From: Mytilus edulis
Taxonomy: Eukaryota > Mollusca > Bivalvia > Mytilida > Mytilidae
Reading direction: 5' to 3'
Length of the DNA stretch: 64,000 nucleotides
Assembly: GCF_963676685.1 (NCBI RefSeq)
Contig: NC_092345.1
Span: forward strand, 85,439,592-85,503,591
The position numbers and the translations under genes are program-made. Positions 34,014-45,110 of the stretch are shown in pieces; position 1 is the first letter of the stretch, and each line of letters opens with the position of its first letter. The notes under the pieces were generated by a model. The model saw only the letters and a list, made by a program, of their open reading frames with translations. It did no database searches and was not told the origin of the DNA.

Positions 34014-35227
34014 CTAACACTTTGACTTTTTTCTGTTTCTAACAAGTCGGTCCATATTAAACATTTCAGACAGTTTTAACATGAACAAATTATATTTTCC
34101 ATGTGACATATGTTTAGTGGTATATTTATATTTTGCCACGAATTGAAAGGTTTGTTCACACGCTTCTGTGTTTATGTTGTTGAATTGGTCATCTGTGTAC
34201 GGGTTCACATTACGTCGACACCACTTGTCAACATGGTTGGCGAAATGCATTTTATCCACCACTATTCTTAAGGTAGCCAGAAATTGCGAATACTGACTTT
34301 TATTTATTCTAACTGGATTGATAATGAACTTTTTCAAATGACAGGCATCATCATATGCTAACAAGTTTGGGAAATGTAATAATTCCTTTGTTAACCAAAC
34401 TAAAAACATGTAAACTTGAGTTAACGATTCACATCCACACAATTCTGTCATTCCATTAATTATTCCACAATTATATACGGAGGCACAAATTCCGGCGGTT
34501 TTACACTTTTTTAAAGGACATTTGGCCTTTAAAGTTCTGCATTCTGTACTATCTTCTTCATTGTCAAACTCTTTGGCAACCTACAAATATTTAAATGTAA
34601 TTATTACAATTTTAGTATATAAGAGTAATAAATAAAAGCACAATTGTGTTTTGGTATAAATTAAAATGAAAATGGGAAAAAGGGGGTGTGTATTTTAATA
34701 ATTGTATTTATTAATCTATTTGGTAACGCAACAAACACATACATTATCACTGGGAGGAGAAAGAATAATTTTACTACAATAAATGGTATTCAGCAATTTT
34801 AAAACTTGTTATTTGGTACAATACTGGTAAAAAAATATATTTTTGTATTATTTTTTATTTGTTTGACATTGTTGAACTAAATTAATGCTAGGTTTACATT
34901 AAAGTAATAAAACAATGCTAAATATACAAAAAAGAAAAAAAAAAGAAATACAAAGATATACATGTACTTGTATGGAGAGTTGTCTGCTTAAAAAGATGAG
35001 AGTTTGAAAGGATGAATGTATGATTTAATAAATTACCGAAGCTTTATGGTTTTCCATTTGTAAACTTTTGTGGTCGTGACAATACAAAGATCCTTTACAG
35101 GGCATTTTTGTACAACTCATTTCCACTGTTCCTAGCTCTTCTGATTCTAAAGTTTTTACTCCTCTTGCAGCACAAACCGATCTTGTCCCTTTCATATGAC
35201 CGTCTATAATTATAGCTTTACTGCATT
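34014..35227 (-). CDS. KDZ-type transposase fragment
   Basis: Two exons, 35227-35037 and 34580-34014, join in phase and give about 250 residues to a stop. The first carries GHMKGTRSVCAARG and spaced Cys/His residues (CTKMPCKG, LYCHDH) like the Cys clusters accompanying Kyakuja-Dileera-Zisupton transposases. The second has CPLKKC, then LLAYDDACHLKKF, then VVDKMHFANHVDKWC, NPYTDD and INTEACEQTF, the conserved C-terminal core of KDZ proteins. The N-terminal half is not found upstream, where hairpins and a 53-bp direct repeat lie, so this is probably a truncated copy. The remaining frame is undamaged, which suggests recent arrival or retained constraint. Confidence 0.8.
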
Positions 35228-35863
35228 CTAAAAATATAATAATGTTTTATTAATCAGTTTATTTTAGTAGAAACATGTTACGCTATGCTGTTATTTTGTA
35301 TGCACAACATTTTTTGATAATTTTTTTTGATAAAAAAAAATAATACAAGAACTATCTTTAAAAAAGATATCCGACGTATTTAAATTTTATTCTAACATGA
35401 CGTCCTTCAAACGCTTTGAGTACACACCCGTGGTAAAATATGATTATACTGCAATCAGCTATTTTACTATACAGATAAAGCTATACGTATAAACGTAAGC
35501 TTTATACGTCAATGACCCCAACTAACCTATAAGCCCCGCCTCCTTATTGTATTTCATCAACAACGATACGTCACGACCATGACAACGTAAAGTAACAATG
35601 GTCAAACTTTTATGAATTTCAACTTTTATGTCTTCAAATTGGTTATTTATATACCATGGTTATCAAATGTTATCAATTAAGTTCATTTTCCTTTCTAATT
35701 CCTTAATATGTCAATGTTTTACCGCCTGGACTACGCTCTTAGGGAAATACCCCAAAATGGTACCCCAAGAGTGGAAATTCCAAACACTTTTTTTAACAAT
35801 TTTTGTTACATAATTTTTTCATTTTTAAATATTTTTTTTTCGGTTTCAGTATAAAAACAGTAT

Positions 35864-35992
35864 ACGTATAGTGTCTTGAAATATGAAATTTATTTGTATT
35901 CGGCACGAAACGGGAAAATGCTCGGTAGAACCTCGCATTTTCCCGTTTCTAAGCCTCATACAAATAAATTTCATATTTCAAGACACTATACA
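35864..35992. mobile_element. Long hairpin (foldback), ~55-bp arms
   Basis: The left arm ATAGTGTCTTGAAATATGAA, extended to TTTATTTGTAT, then GAAACGGGAAAATGC, is matched by its inverted copy on the right after a 13-base loop. A short unpaired block splits each arm. Confidence 0.85.
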
Positions 35993-36401
35993 TATATTGT
36001 CTAAATATATTGCCAGTGCTGTTCCGATTGTACTCCCACGTCATATGCTTTTTTATGAATGAGATACCCGACGTCATAGAACAATGACGTTAGAATGTAA
36101 GCATTTTACGGGAAAATACACGCTTGTGAATCCGAAAATCATCACAAGGAAACATACGCAAATGATGCTAAAATGTGACAAAAGCCCTTTATTGTACATC
36201 ATATAAGACATATAAATAAATTATCATTCAAATTCATCCAAAACTGTCTAAATACATTATTTTAAATAGTTTAAGCATGTCACTAATGCAGTTTGCTCCG
36301 TTCTTTTACGCTAGTTTATTAGTGCGTTTATTTATGGGAACGGCAAATATTTGCCTACACCTAGAGCGCTTCGATCCAAAAGAATTGCCGTATGTGTCCT
36401 A

Positions 36402-36579
36402 TTAGAATCGAAATAATTCATGGGCACTTGAATATATCTAGATTTTACCACGGGTTGTCCCTTTATGCCGATATTTTACCCCTCGCTATCGCTCAGGGGT
36501 AAAATATTTGTCATAAAGGGCCAAACCGTGGTAAAATCACGATATATTCAAGCCCCCATGAATTATTTCTTAATTCTAA
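36402..36579. mobile_element. Long hairpin (foldback), ~80-bp arms
   Basis: Inverted segments, outer to inner: TTAGAAT, AAATAATTCATGGG, TTGAATATATC, GATTTTACCACGG, CCCTTTATG and ATATTTTACCCCT, around the loop CGCTATCGCTC. Almost the entire 178 bp would pair with itself. Confidence 0.85.
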
Positions 36580-36629
36580 CATGACGTCCTTCAAACGCTT
36601 TGAGTACACACCCGTGGTAAAATATGAAT

Positions 36630-36800
36630 ATAGTTCTTTTACACCAGTAATTTTGGGACCCTTTATAGCTTGTTGTTCGGTGTGAGCCAAGGCTCCGTGT
36701 TGAAGGCCGTACATTGACCTATAATGGTTGCTTTTTTTAAGATTGTTGTTTGGATGGAGAGTTGTCTCATTGGCACTCACACCACATCTTCCTATTTTGG
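36630..36800 (+). repeat. Dispersed retroposon tail, copy A
   Basis: Contains TTTTGGGACCC, AGCTTGTTGTTCGGTGTGAG, TTGACCTATAATGG and GAGAGTTGTCTCATTGGCAC, ending ACACCACATCTTCCT. The same order of phrases occurs at 40590-40785 and 53960-54245, and inverted fragments near 3316-3345, 17955-18035, 52830-52910 and 61500-61560. Probably a SINE or LINE 3' tail. Confidence 0.7.
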
Positions 36801-37194
36801 CCACAATCATTATCAGGATATCTAGTTTAGAAAAAATATTGAATATTACTTCCATTGTCCGATTGACTGCCTGTCATCAAACATGGCCGATATTTCTGAA
36901 AATAGAACAATAGGATAAAATGCAGTTTTTGGCTTATATCTCTGTAATATTAGCAAAAGTATAATGGTTGAATCATTTCATTCATCTATTGTAAAAACAA
37001 ATATCAGCCAGTGAGCGACACAGGATCCAAGCCCACCCCCTTCCAATGAGTCTCTAGTTTTAACTTAATATCCTAATGTATGGTTGTGGTCAAGTTTAGT
37101 TGACATTGGTTCAGAAGTTTTGGAAAAGAGAATATTTTGTTAAAGTTATATGAAGACGGATGCCAAGTGATGAGAAAAACTTACAACGGCTTTT

Positions 37195-38127
37195 GTTGGA
37201 ACTCAAACAGTACTTTTAGAAAACATGTCATCTTCAAAAATACCAGTCACTTCAGGTGTGCCACAGGGTACAGTGCTAGGACCTATACTCTTCCTTATTT
37301 ACATAAATGACCTTCCAGAATACATCAAACATAGCAAAATCAGACTCTTCGCAGATGACAGTATAATTTACAGACAAATTAAATCTCACAACGACTGCCT
37401 CAAGCTTCAAGAAGATCTAGAAGCCGCCATACAATGGGAGCAAGACTGGCTCATGTCTTTCCACCCAGACAAATGCAACATAATAAACATAACAACAAAG
37501 AGAACTCCCATCCACTTCTACTACAACATGTATGGGCACATATTAGAATCAGTAAAACATGCTAAATATTTAGGTATCACAATTTCTTCAGATTTAAAAT
37601 GGAACACCCACATTCAACAAACAGCCGCCAAAGCAAACAAATCTTATACTTTATGAGAAGAAATCTCAAAGTCCAGCCACAAAAAATAAAAGAAAGAGCA
37701 TACCAAACCATCATAAGATCCAAATTAGAATACTGCTGTACTGTATGGGACCCCTTTACAAACGAACACATACGATCATTAGAAAAAGTAGAGACGAGCG
37801 GCAAGGCATGCATGTAACAGACATCACAAAACCAGCAGTGTGTCTGAGATGCTAAAAAAGATTTTACAAAATTACAAATGAAAATATTGCCATTCCTTCA
37901 CAAAATTTATTACAAATGAGTCAGTCCATCACAAGATCCACCAACAAAGATGCTGACAATTCATCCAATGTAACAAGGACAGCTACAAATTTTCTTTCTT
38001 TTGTCAAACAATTAAAGACTGGAACAAATTTATATCCTCAGTCATAACAAAAAACACTACCACAGAAACCTTCAAGGGTGCACTCACGCACGATGTGCTC
38101 CTTGATACATATCCACACCTGAAGTAA
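37195..38127 (+). pseudogene. LINE reverse transcriptase, 3' part, broken
   Basis: The frame 37225-37656 carries SGVPQGTVLGPILFLIYIND and LRL-type FADDSIIY, the catalytic F-A-D-D box of non-LTR reverse transcriptases, then YLGITISSDLKW. The frame shifts at about 37640 into a second (ARERAYQTIIRS, LEYCCTVWDPF) and then breaks repeatedly with stops up to the C-terminal region near 38127. The 5' part (endonuclease, fingers) is missing. Dead copy; closest by motif to Jockey/CR1-like LINEs. Confidence 0.85.
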
Positions 38128-38269
38128 TCAGGCAACCATGTTTTTATCTTAAATTAAAAATAAAGATAAAAAATGTTAGTCTTGTTTTATTTTAATTTTA
38201 GTTTCTTGTGTACAATTTGGAAATTAGTATGGCGTTCATTATCACTGGACTAGTATATATTTAGTATAT

Positions 38270-38425
38270 ATTTGTTTAGGGGCCAGCTCAGTGAAGGACG
38301 CCTCCGGGTGCGGGAATTTCTCGCTACATTGAAGACCTGTTGGTGACCCTCTGCTGTTGTTTCTTATTTGGTCGGGTTGTTGTCTCTTTGACAGATTCCC
38401 CATTTCCATTCTCAATATTATTGGA
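38270..38425 (+). repeat. LINE 3' tail, copy 1
   Basis: GGGGCCAGCTCAGTGAAGGA, CTCCGGGTGCGGGA, TTGAAGACC, GGTCGGGTTGTTGTCTCTTT and CCATTTCCATTCTCAAT in order. The same series is at 58245-58395, and its last part closes the reverse-transcriptase relic at 63570-63612. Confidence 0.8.
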
Positions 38426-38764
38426 AAAATCTAAATAAAAACTAAAAATCTAAAAACAAAGAAAAAATTGTAAAAATTAATAATATAACGAATATATACA
38501 AAAATATGGAATACAAAAAATAACTATATTCATAAATACATTTACCAGGCATGCGCCGGAAAGTAAACATCAATATGTTGATGGTTTTCTGAAACTAAAG
38601 AAACGAACATGTGAGCTAAAATCGATTTCGCTCTTGTGGTCTGTGTCCATGTGAGCATAGTCAGGCGGTAACAGATCAAACATAAACTCGGAAACCTGTT
38701 AGCTGTTTAAGAACGACAAACTTTATCGTTTATCATATGATTAGATCTTATCCAGCTCCCAAAG

Positions 38765-41700
38765 ATGTCAAATGAACAGCCTTTGAAGGTAAAACAGAAT
38801 ATTCATAATTTAACCAGAGGCATATATTACATTTATCTATCTTAACCATAACATATCAAAACGTTAAAATGTAAAGATGTGACAAATGACCAAACTGCAA
38901 GTGGTATAATAGTATGGCCAAGAACTTGTCATCAATGATCTGCAGGGGTTCACAGACACAGTATTTCAAGTATACAAATCCTTGGTATTTGAAATTCTTT
39001 TGAATTATCAAGTTATATTTTAATAGAAGATCTTTTTGCATTTTGTAAAAGATCAAAGAGCTAATGTATTTTCTCTGAGACGGTATCAGGTCCGTTCGCG
39101 CCCAATATAGTTTCGCACCCTACACGTTCGCACCTCACATTTTCGCCCCCACGTCCGTTCGCACCCTACATGTTCGCGCCCAATTTTTAATAAAATTTAA
39201 GTTAAATTGTTAGAAATTATTCATATGAATATAACAAATAATTGTATTCTTTTTGAATAAAATTTGAGAATTTATTGAATAGATTTTTTTTTTTATCAAT
39301 CTGATGATTAATTATTTTAAAAATGTTGATTATGTATGATTATTGCTAATTGGTATTTATAAACAGCCTAATTTGGTGTTATTGTTTACTGTTGTTTATA
39401 AATCATGATTGTTGTTTTAAATTGCTTTGATGTAAATACTAATAAAATAAATATTAATTATAGCAATACACTTACCATGCATACCAGTTGTTCAACATGT
39501 TGTCAGATTTGCACTTAATTGACTAGAAACAGTGAAAAACAAATTATTTCAATACACTAACCAAAACACGATTAAGAATTATTCAACACACAAATGAAAT
39601 AGTTGTTGTCAGAATAACATAATCTGACTTAAAAACAAGGACTTTTTTTTTATAAACTTGTCATGACACAAAAAAATTGTCAGTATCTCGAGTTATTTAG
39701 AAACAATGGCATATATATTTATACCAATACACCTCCAAAAAATTGGTAAAATTGGGTGCGAACGTGTGGGGTGCGAACGAACTTTTCGCAAAATTTGGGT
39801 GCGAACATGTGGGGTGCGAAAGTGTATGGGGGCGAATGTGGAAGGGTGCGAACGTGATTGGGCGCGAACAGACCCGGATTCCTCTGAGACATGTTAAGTT
39901 AGTCATATAATATATATGTCTTCGCATTACAATGCATTATATATTCACTATTTAACGTTTTCATGCTGATATTTAGTTTTTTTTTGCTAATGGCACATTG
40001 AATAATAAACAAAAATAAAGAAAAATAACAAAATCAGTAAAAAGAAAATAGAAATAGAAAATAATGCCCCCAATTCATATTTTAGGACTATGAGCATTAT
40101 GAGACATGTCAACTTTATTAAAACTTTTGATTTGATTTTGAATTGCAATGATTCATCCCCACTTTGACATGATATTTCTGTATGAAGGGCATACGGCAGG
40201 CTTTTTGGGTATGAATTATACCCAGTTTCCTATGAAAAAAAATCCAACTGTATTAACTCCCAACAAGATATTTGTCATTTTTTTTTAACTTGAAAAATTA
40301 ATTGTTAATAGTGGTATCCTAGCTGTGTTAGGTAGACTTTTGATACCATATACAGGAATTGTAGAACATAATATTCTACTGCTGTGTAAATTATAAATAA
40401 TTTGTCTTTATATTTTCAGATTTTGTGCATACATGGTTACAGGTAAGATATATATAATCTAGCAGTAAGTTATAAGCTTAGCATGTAATTTTAACTATTG
40501 CCATAGGTTAATAAAAGAGGGACGAAAGATACCAGAGGGACAGTCAAACTCATAGATAGAAAAACAGATTTTTCGTTCATTTTTTTTAACATAAATTAAG
40601 CAGTAACTTTTCTTGTTTGAATTGTTTTACATGTGATTTTGGGGGCTTTTATAGCCGACTATGAAGTATGGGCTTTGCTTATTGTCGAAAGCTGTATGGT
40701 GACCTATAGTTGTTAATTTCTGTGTCATTTGGTCTCTTGTGGGGAGTTATCTCATTGGCAATCATATCACATCTTCTTTTTTATATTGACATCACCATAG
40801 TACACAAGACATAACACTATATAATAATAAAATATGTCTTATATACATAATTATATATGCATGTTGAACACGTTTGATTAGCTAAAAAGCTTTATTTAAA
40901 GTTTGGATTTTTACTAAATCAGATGCATTTTAACACAAGGAATTAACCTTTGAAGACGAACGGTTAATCAGAATTCCAGTCTGTATACAGGATATCCAGA
41001 TTTGATTAGATAATATATATGCTTTAATATTGTACAAGTCAGAATGTCTAAACCCTGTGTCATTAGCTATAGGCATAATGTGTTTTACTTTCAGGCAAAA
41101 TGGAAAAGTTTTTAGGGAGAGGACTGGAGCTTTCAGGAAAATAATAAAGAAGCATGCTGATCTTGGTACATGTTACTAGAAATTGTCTATTTGGAAAGAA
41201 AAAAGCCTAACATAAATAGAGCCTAAATAAAGCCTTGTATTTCTTCACTTTTTATAAAAAGGTTTGATTTTTAATGCAAACTCATAAGCAATTTTAAATA
41301 GTAGTAACTTTCTTTAAAGAAATTGAAAGATATATATAAACATTTCATTTTATAAATATGAGATGTGTTGTATAGGTTATATAGTTCCAGTGTTTTCATG
41401 ACTATAACATATGAAATATTTGATTACAGTTTTCATCACAGCTCCAAACAGAGTACCTCCATTAGAAACAGATGGTGGGGCTGCTGACAGCACCGTAGGT
41501 ACTTATCATTTATACAGTTTACATCTTTTATATGCCAAGGCAGTTGACTGGCATATAAAAGCCTTGTGATTTCTTATATTTCTTCAATATGTTGACCTCA
41601 AAATATTTTTATATTCTGTCTTTCTATATGAAAATAGTTATGCAACTTTAAACAGTCAATTATTATTTTTAGTGGATCATGGGCATTAAATAGTCTAAAA

Positions 41701-43742
41701 GACACATGAGAAAAATTGAGAACTAAATAAAACATGATGTACCAATTGACATTAACCTTTGAAAATGATTTTTTTTAACACAGATATAGATGCAAGAGGT
41801 TGGTGGTTTTCCAGGAGTGAAGACAATTATTACAATCCTCTAGATTATACAGACAGTTCCAAAGGCTTTGAAGACTCATTACAGTGTATAATACAGACAT
41901 TTGAAGAGCAGGTATTATCAACATGAAGATAAAATTACTTTGCAGAATCACTATATTTGAATCTTTTATATAAAATAACTGAGCTATAATGAAAGGGACA
42001 AAACTGTAGGAAGTAAAGTTTTTAGGAAATCAGAAATATCCACCTAAACACCATAAAGAACATTCAGCTTCATATTTAATTCTTCTTATTTCATTGGATA
42101 TAAGTCGAAGATATATGACAAAGTCAAGAATCAAAATGATCAGACAAGAAAATCAAATATGTGAAATTATATGCTTTTATTTCGTTTCTAGCATATTTTT
42201 AAAAGGTGTAATATTTGACGTTGGTGCTCTGACCTGTTAACCAACTCTTCAATTATTAGCCTAAGAACTATTAGTTGATCAATAAAAACTCATCCTTTAT
42301 AATTTCACATTTTGTACAATTGGTTTTAACTTTTTACAGGGACCATTTGATGGAATATTAGCTTTTAGTCAGGGAGCTGCCTTTCTGTCACTTTTATGTA
42401 GCATACAGCAAAAAGAAACAGGTAATTGAAAATCAAACATAGGTTAATAGAATGACCATGATTGTACCAGCATTTTCTACCACCTGAACTATTGCTGACA
42501 TCCATGGCTCTTATTATAGGGAGAGTTACATTTTGTTAACAGTCCATATATCAAGTTAAAAAAATGTATAACGAATATTAGCTAGTAAATAACTGTTGTA
42601 TACTTAAATGATCTATCAGATTTAAAAAGGAGATGCATGTATAGGGATTTTTAGTCAATGCAACTAAAATCAAACTTCAATTGATCTGATTTTAATGTTG
42701 TGTATTTATTATAATGCTATATCAGATACATGTACATGTATTTCATTTTCTTTCAGCCGAAACCTAGGTCTCTTTTTAGGTAATGAAAATCACTTTACTA
42801 TTGCAGATTCTCCTATCAAATTTGATTTTGCCATATTTGTGTCTGGTTTTAAGAGTCGACAAAAAGAGCATGCCAAGTTTTATGACATCACTATAGAAAT
42901 TCCTACCTTGCATGTATTTGGTGAAACAGATAAAGTGATTGCAAAAGGTAATAATATGAATGTTAGTTTTGATGATGCATATCATCATTTCACATCCAAT
43001 TGCATACGAAAAAGGGTAGAAAAAATATTCACTTGAATTTGACAGTTGTAGGAAATTGATTGTACATATCATTGCAGTAAAAAAATTCTTGCCCATAAAC
43101 TTGGATATTTCAAAGTACCATTATTTTTTTATTTGGGGTTTTTATAGAATATTTTGGAAACTTGAGGTTACATGGCTACTAAAGCTTGCACACAATTAAA
43201 AAGAGGTAAAATTTGATTGGTAGACTTCCAGTGATGATTATTTTCTTATATTCTATGAAATGTTATGTGAAATTTTGTGTATAGTACTGGACAGAATAAA
43301 GCTTTACTCATGCCAAGTGTTTCTCTATTTAAAACAAAGATAAATCTTGCCCAATTTTTTGAAAAGTGCAAATTGAACCAATTTGATATGAACATTACGT
43401 TAAGTGTATTCAGATATATAATGAATGTTTTGTATATCCATAAAAGTGATCCATTTGAACCTCAGTTTGATCATACTAATAATTTGTTTTGTTTTAAAAT
43501 CCACTATAGTCTACATTTTCACATATTCATTGACAATTTAAAATTTAGACGTGCAAGAGCTTTATTTACATATTGAGTTCAAATCAATCCTGAATATTTC
43601 AGAGATGAGTGAAGATTTACTACAGTGCTATAAAGAACCAATGGTACTACAGCATACAGGTGGACATTTTATACCAGCTGCATCAGCTCAGAAAAAAAAA
43701 TATCTGGAGTTTTTAGACTTGATGATTGCAAGGAAAAAATAA
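38765..43742 (+). CDS. OVCA2: OVCA2-family serine hydrolase (FSH1 family)
   Basis: Alpha/beta-hydrolase of the OVCA2/FSH1 family; human OVCA2 is an esterase active on long-chain substrates, cytosolic or nuclear. Eight exons: 38765-38788, 40420-40442, 41095-41165, 41430-41498, 41784-41911, 42340-42421, 42807-42947, 43603-43742. All phases agree and give 225 residues (human 227). The start ATG opens MSNEQPLK, matching the short family N-terminus before the first strand, ILCIHGYRQ. Later marks: RGWWFS at about residue 67, nucleophile elbow AFSQG with Ser115, LHVFGETDKVI with Asp174, GGHFIPA with His201; the catalytic triad is intact. The first elbow residue is Ala where human has Gly. An open frame in the last intron (43277-43576) is not coding. 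No signal peptide is seen. Confidence 0.95.
39082..39881. mobile_element. Foldback (FB/TU-like) element, 15-bp GTTCGC subrepeats
   Basis: Exactly 800 bp, flanked by CTCTGAGAC on both sides (39073-39081, 39882-39890). The ends read GGTATCAGGTCCGTTCGCGC on the left and, inverted, GAATCCGGGTCTGTTCGCGC on the right. Each terminal region is a run of five or more ~15-bp units of the form GTTCGCACCCTACAC. The AT-rich middle has no gene. It lies in OVCA2 intron 1. Confidence 0.9.
40590..40785 (+). repeat. Dispersed retroposon tail, copy B
   Basis: TTTCTTGTTTGAATTGTTTT, GGGGGCTTTTATAGC, CTGTATGGTGACCTATAG and AGTTATCTCATTGGCAATCA, ending CACATCTTC. It lies in OVCA2 intron 2. Confidence 0.7.
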
Positions 43743-45110
43743 AAATTGAAATGTTGATTTTGCTTTTATCTTGACAACTATAATACATAGACAGAAACTT
43801 GTCACTTAAACTAGCTAGCAAGGTAAAAAAATCCCATTATGACCATAACCTCATTTTTACAAGATTGATTACGGTACTGTTAAGGTAATTGCTGCTTCAC
43901 GGTTGAGCAGACCAGTCAGCTTGGAATGGGAATAATGTGCCTGGGGATGGTAACATGTCTTCCTGAAGACTGATACCTTGTTAACTAGCACGTTAAAATA
44001 CTTTATAACTCTTCAAGTAGTCAGTCTGCACAAAAATCTTTTCAGTCCAAAGACCAATTTTCCGACATTTTCCTTGTGTGTCTAAACAAAGTTTTGCATA
44101 AGCTTACTAGTCCAAATAAATTTGTTGTTGGCATTGAGCTGGATGCTAACGATTCATAGTGGTTACCCGAACACAATTAACCAGTCCATTAAGTAGATCT
44201 TACATGCTAATCCTTGCAAGGTTTTCTCCTCATCTGAAATCTTTTGAGACGCACACCAAAGATTGACCCCTATGTTCTATTTTTTTCAAAGCCAGGTCAA
44301 ACCAAAAACTTAAAAATTCTTTAAACAAGATACCAAAAGGAACATTCAATCAAATGTCTGTTCAGTGTTTTAGAGAAGTGATGCAAGTTTATCCCAATGT
44401 GCTTAAAAAGGTTTACTTGTTCAGTCATTTTTTGTCCAAAGTGCATGTCTAAATTCTGTGGATTCATGTATTTTCGTGTGTACCAATTGTTGTCAAGGAA
44501 AACTTGCATGTTTGTGGATATATAATTTTGTGGTTATGTCGAAGTCTGTATACAAGCCTATTAAAAATTTGTTATTGCTTGAACATTTAATTTTGTGGAT
44601 CACCTGTACCACAGAATTAACGAAAACTGGTATCCAAAAAATAGTAATGAATCCACAGTTGCTCAATTTTTAGAGAAAGAAAAGCAGATATTTTTAATTC
44701 ATTTATATTTAAAAAAAAAAAACAAGTATACAAGCATATTCCTGAACTAGGAAATACATTATTTAGTTATTTATATTGTAATAAACAAAGAAAACTAACT
44801 TAACAACACAAATATCACAGATAAGCTAATGATGACCTGGGCTTATATTTAAAAACCCACAGAATTATAAATTAAACATTTGGTACTTTAAAAAATGTTG
44901 TTGTCCTCATTTGCCTTTATATTCATACTGACACACAAAAAGAACATTATTGAAGGTTTCCTCTCTGGAGAATTGCATCAGCTTTGCATCATTAAGTAGG
45001 TTTGTCAATCCAGAACATTTTCAAACATCAGTCTGTATTCCTTTCTGGACATGTATATGATCACACTTTTGATTACAATCCACAATACCAATGAATATGT
45101 AGCCTTTTAA
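43743..45110. other. Convergent intergenic region
   Basis: Between the OVCA2 stop and the ankyrin-gene stop, so both 3' untranslated regions end here. It contains the MITE at about 44456-44656 and a short fragment of the 500-bp repeat family (GACCCCTATGTTCTATTTTT at about 44265). No gene was seen. Confidence 0.5.
44456..44656. mobile_element. MITE, Tc1/mariner-like ends, copy 4
   Basis: It begins CTGTGGATTCATGTATTTTC and ends AATGAATCCACAG, with inner GTACCAATTG and ACTGGTATCC segments typical of the family. No TA duplication is visible at the exact edges. Confidence 0.55.

Larger units (their letters stand above)
35391..36627. repeat. 53-bp exact direct repeat pair bounding two hairpins
   Basis: The 53-bp segment starting TCTAACATGACGTCCTTCAA occurs identically at 35391-35443 and 36575-36627. 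Between the copies lie the hairpins at 35864-35992 and 36402-36579; the second hairpin's arms contain CCGTGGTAAAAT, also present in the direct repeat. Confidence 0.85.

Noticed and set aside
39697-39927. Frames on both strands with His/Pro or Arg/Gly repeats
   Set aside because: Generated by the GTTCGC subrepeats of the foldback element.
43277-43576. 99-codon frame inside the OVCA2 gene
   Set aside because: It lies wholly in the last intron; firm exons before and after join in phase without it.
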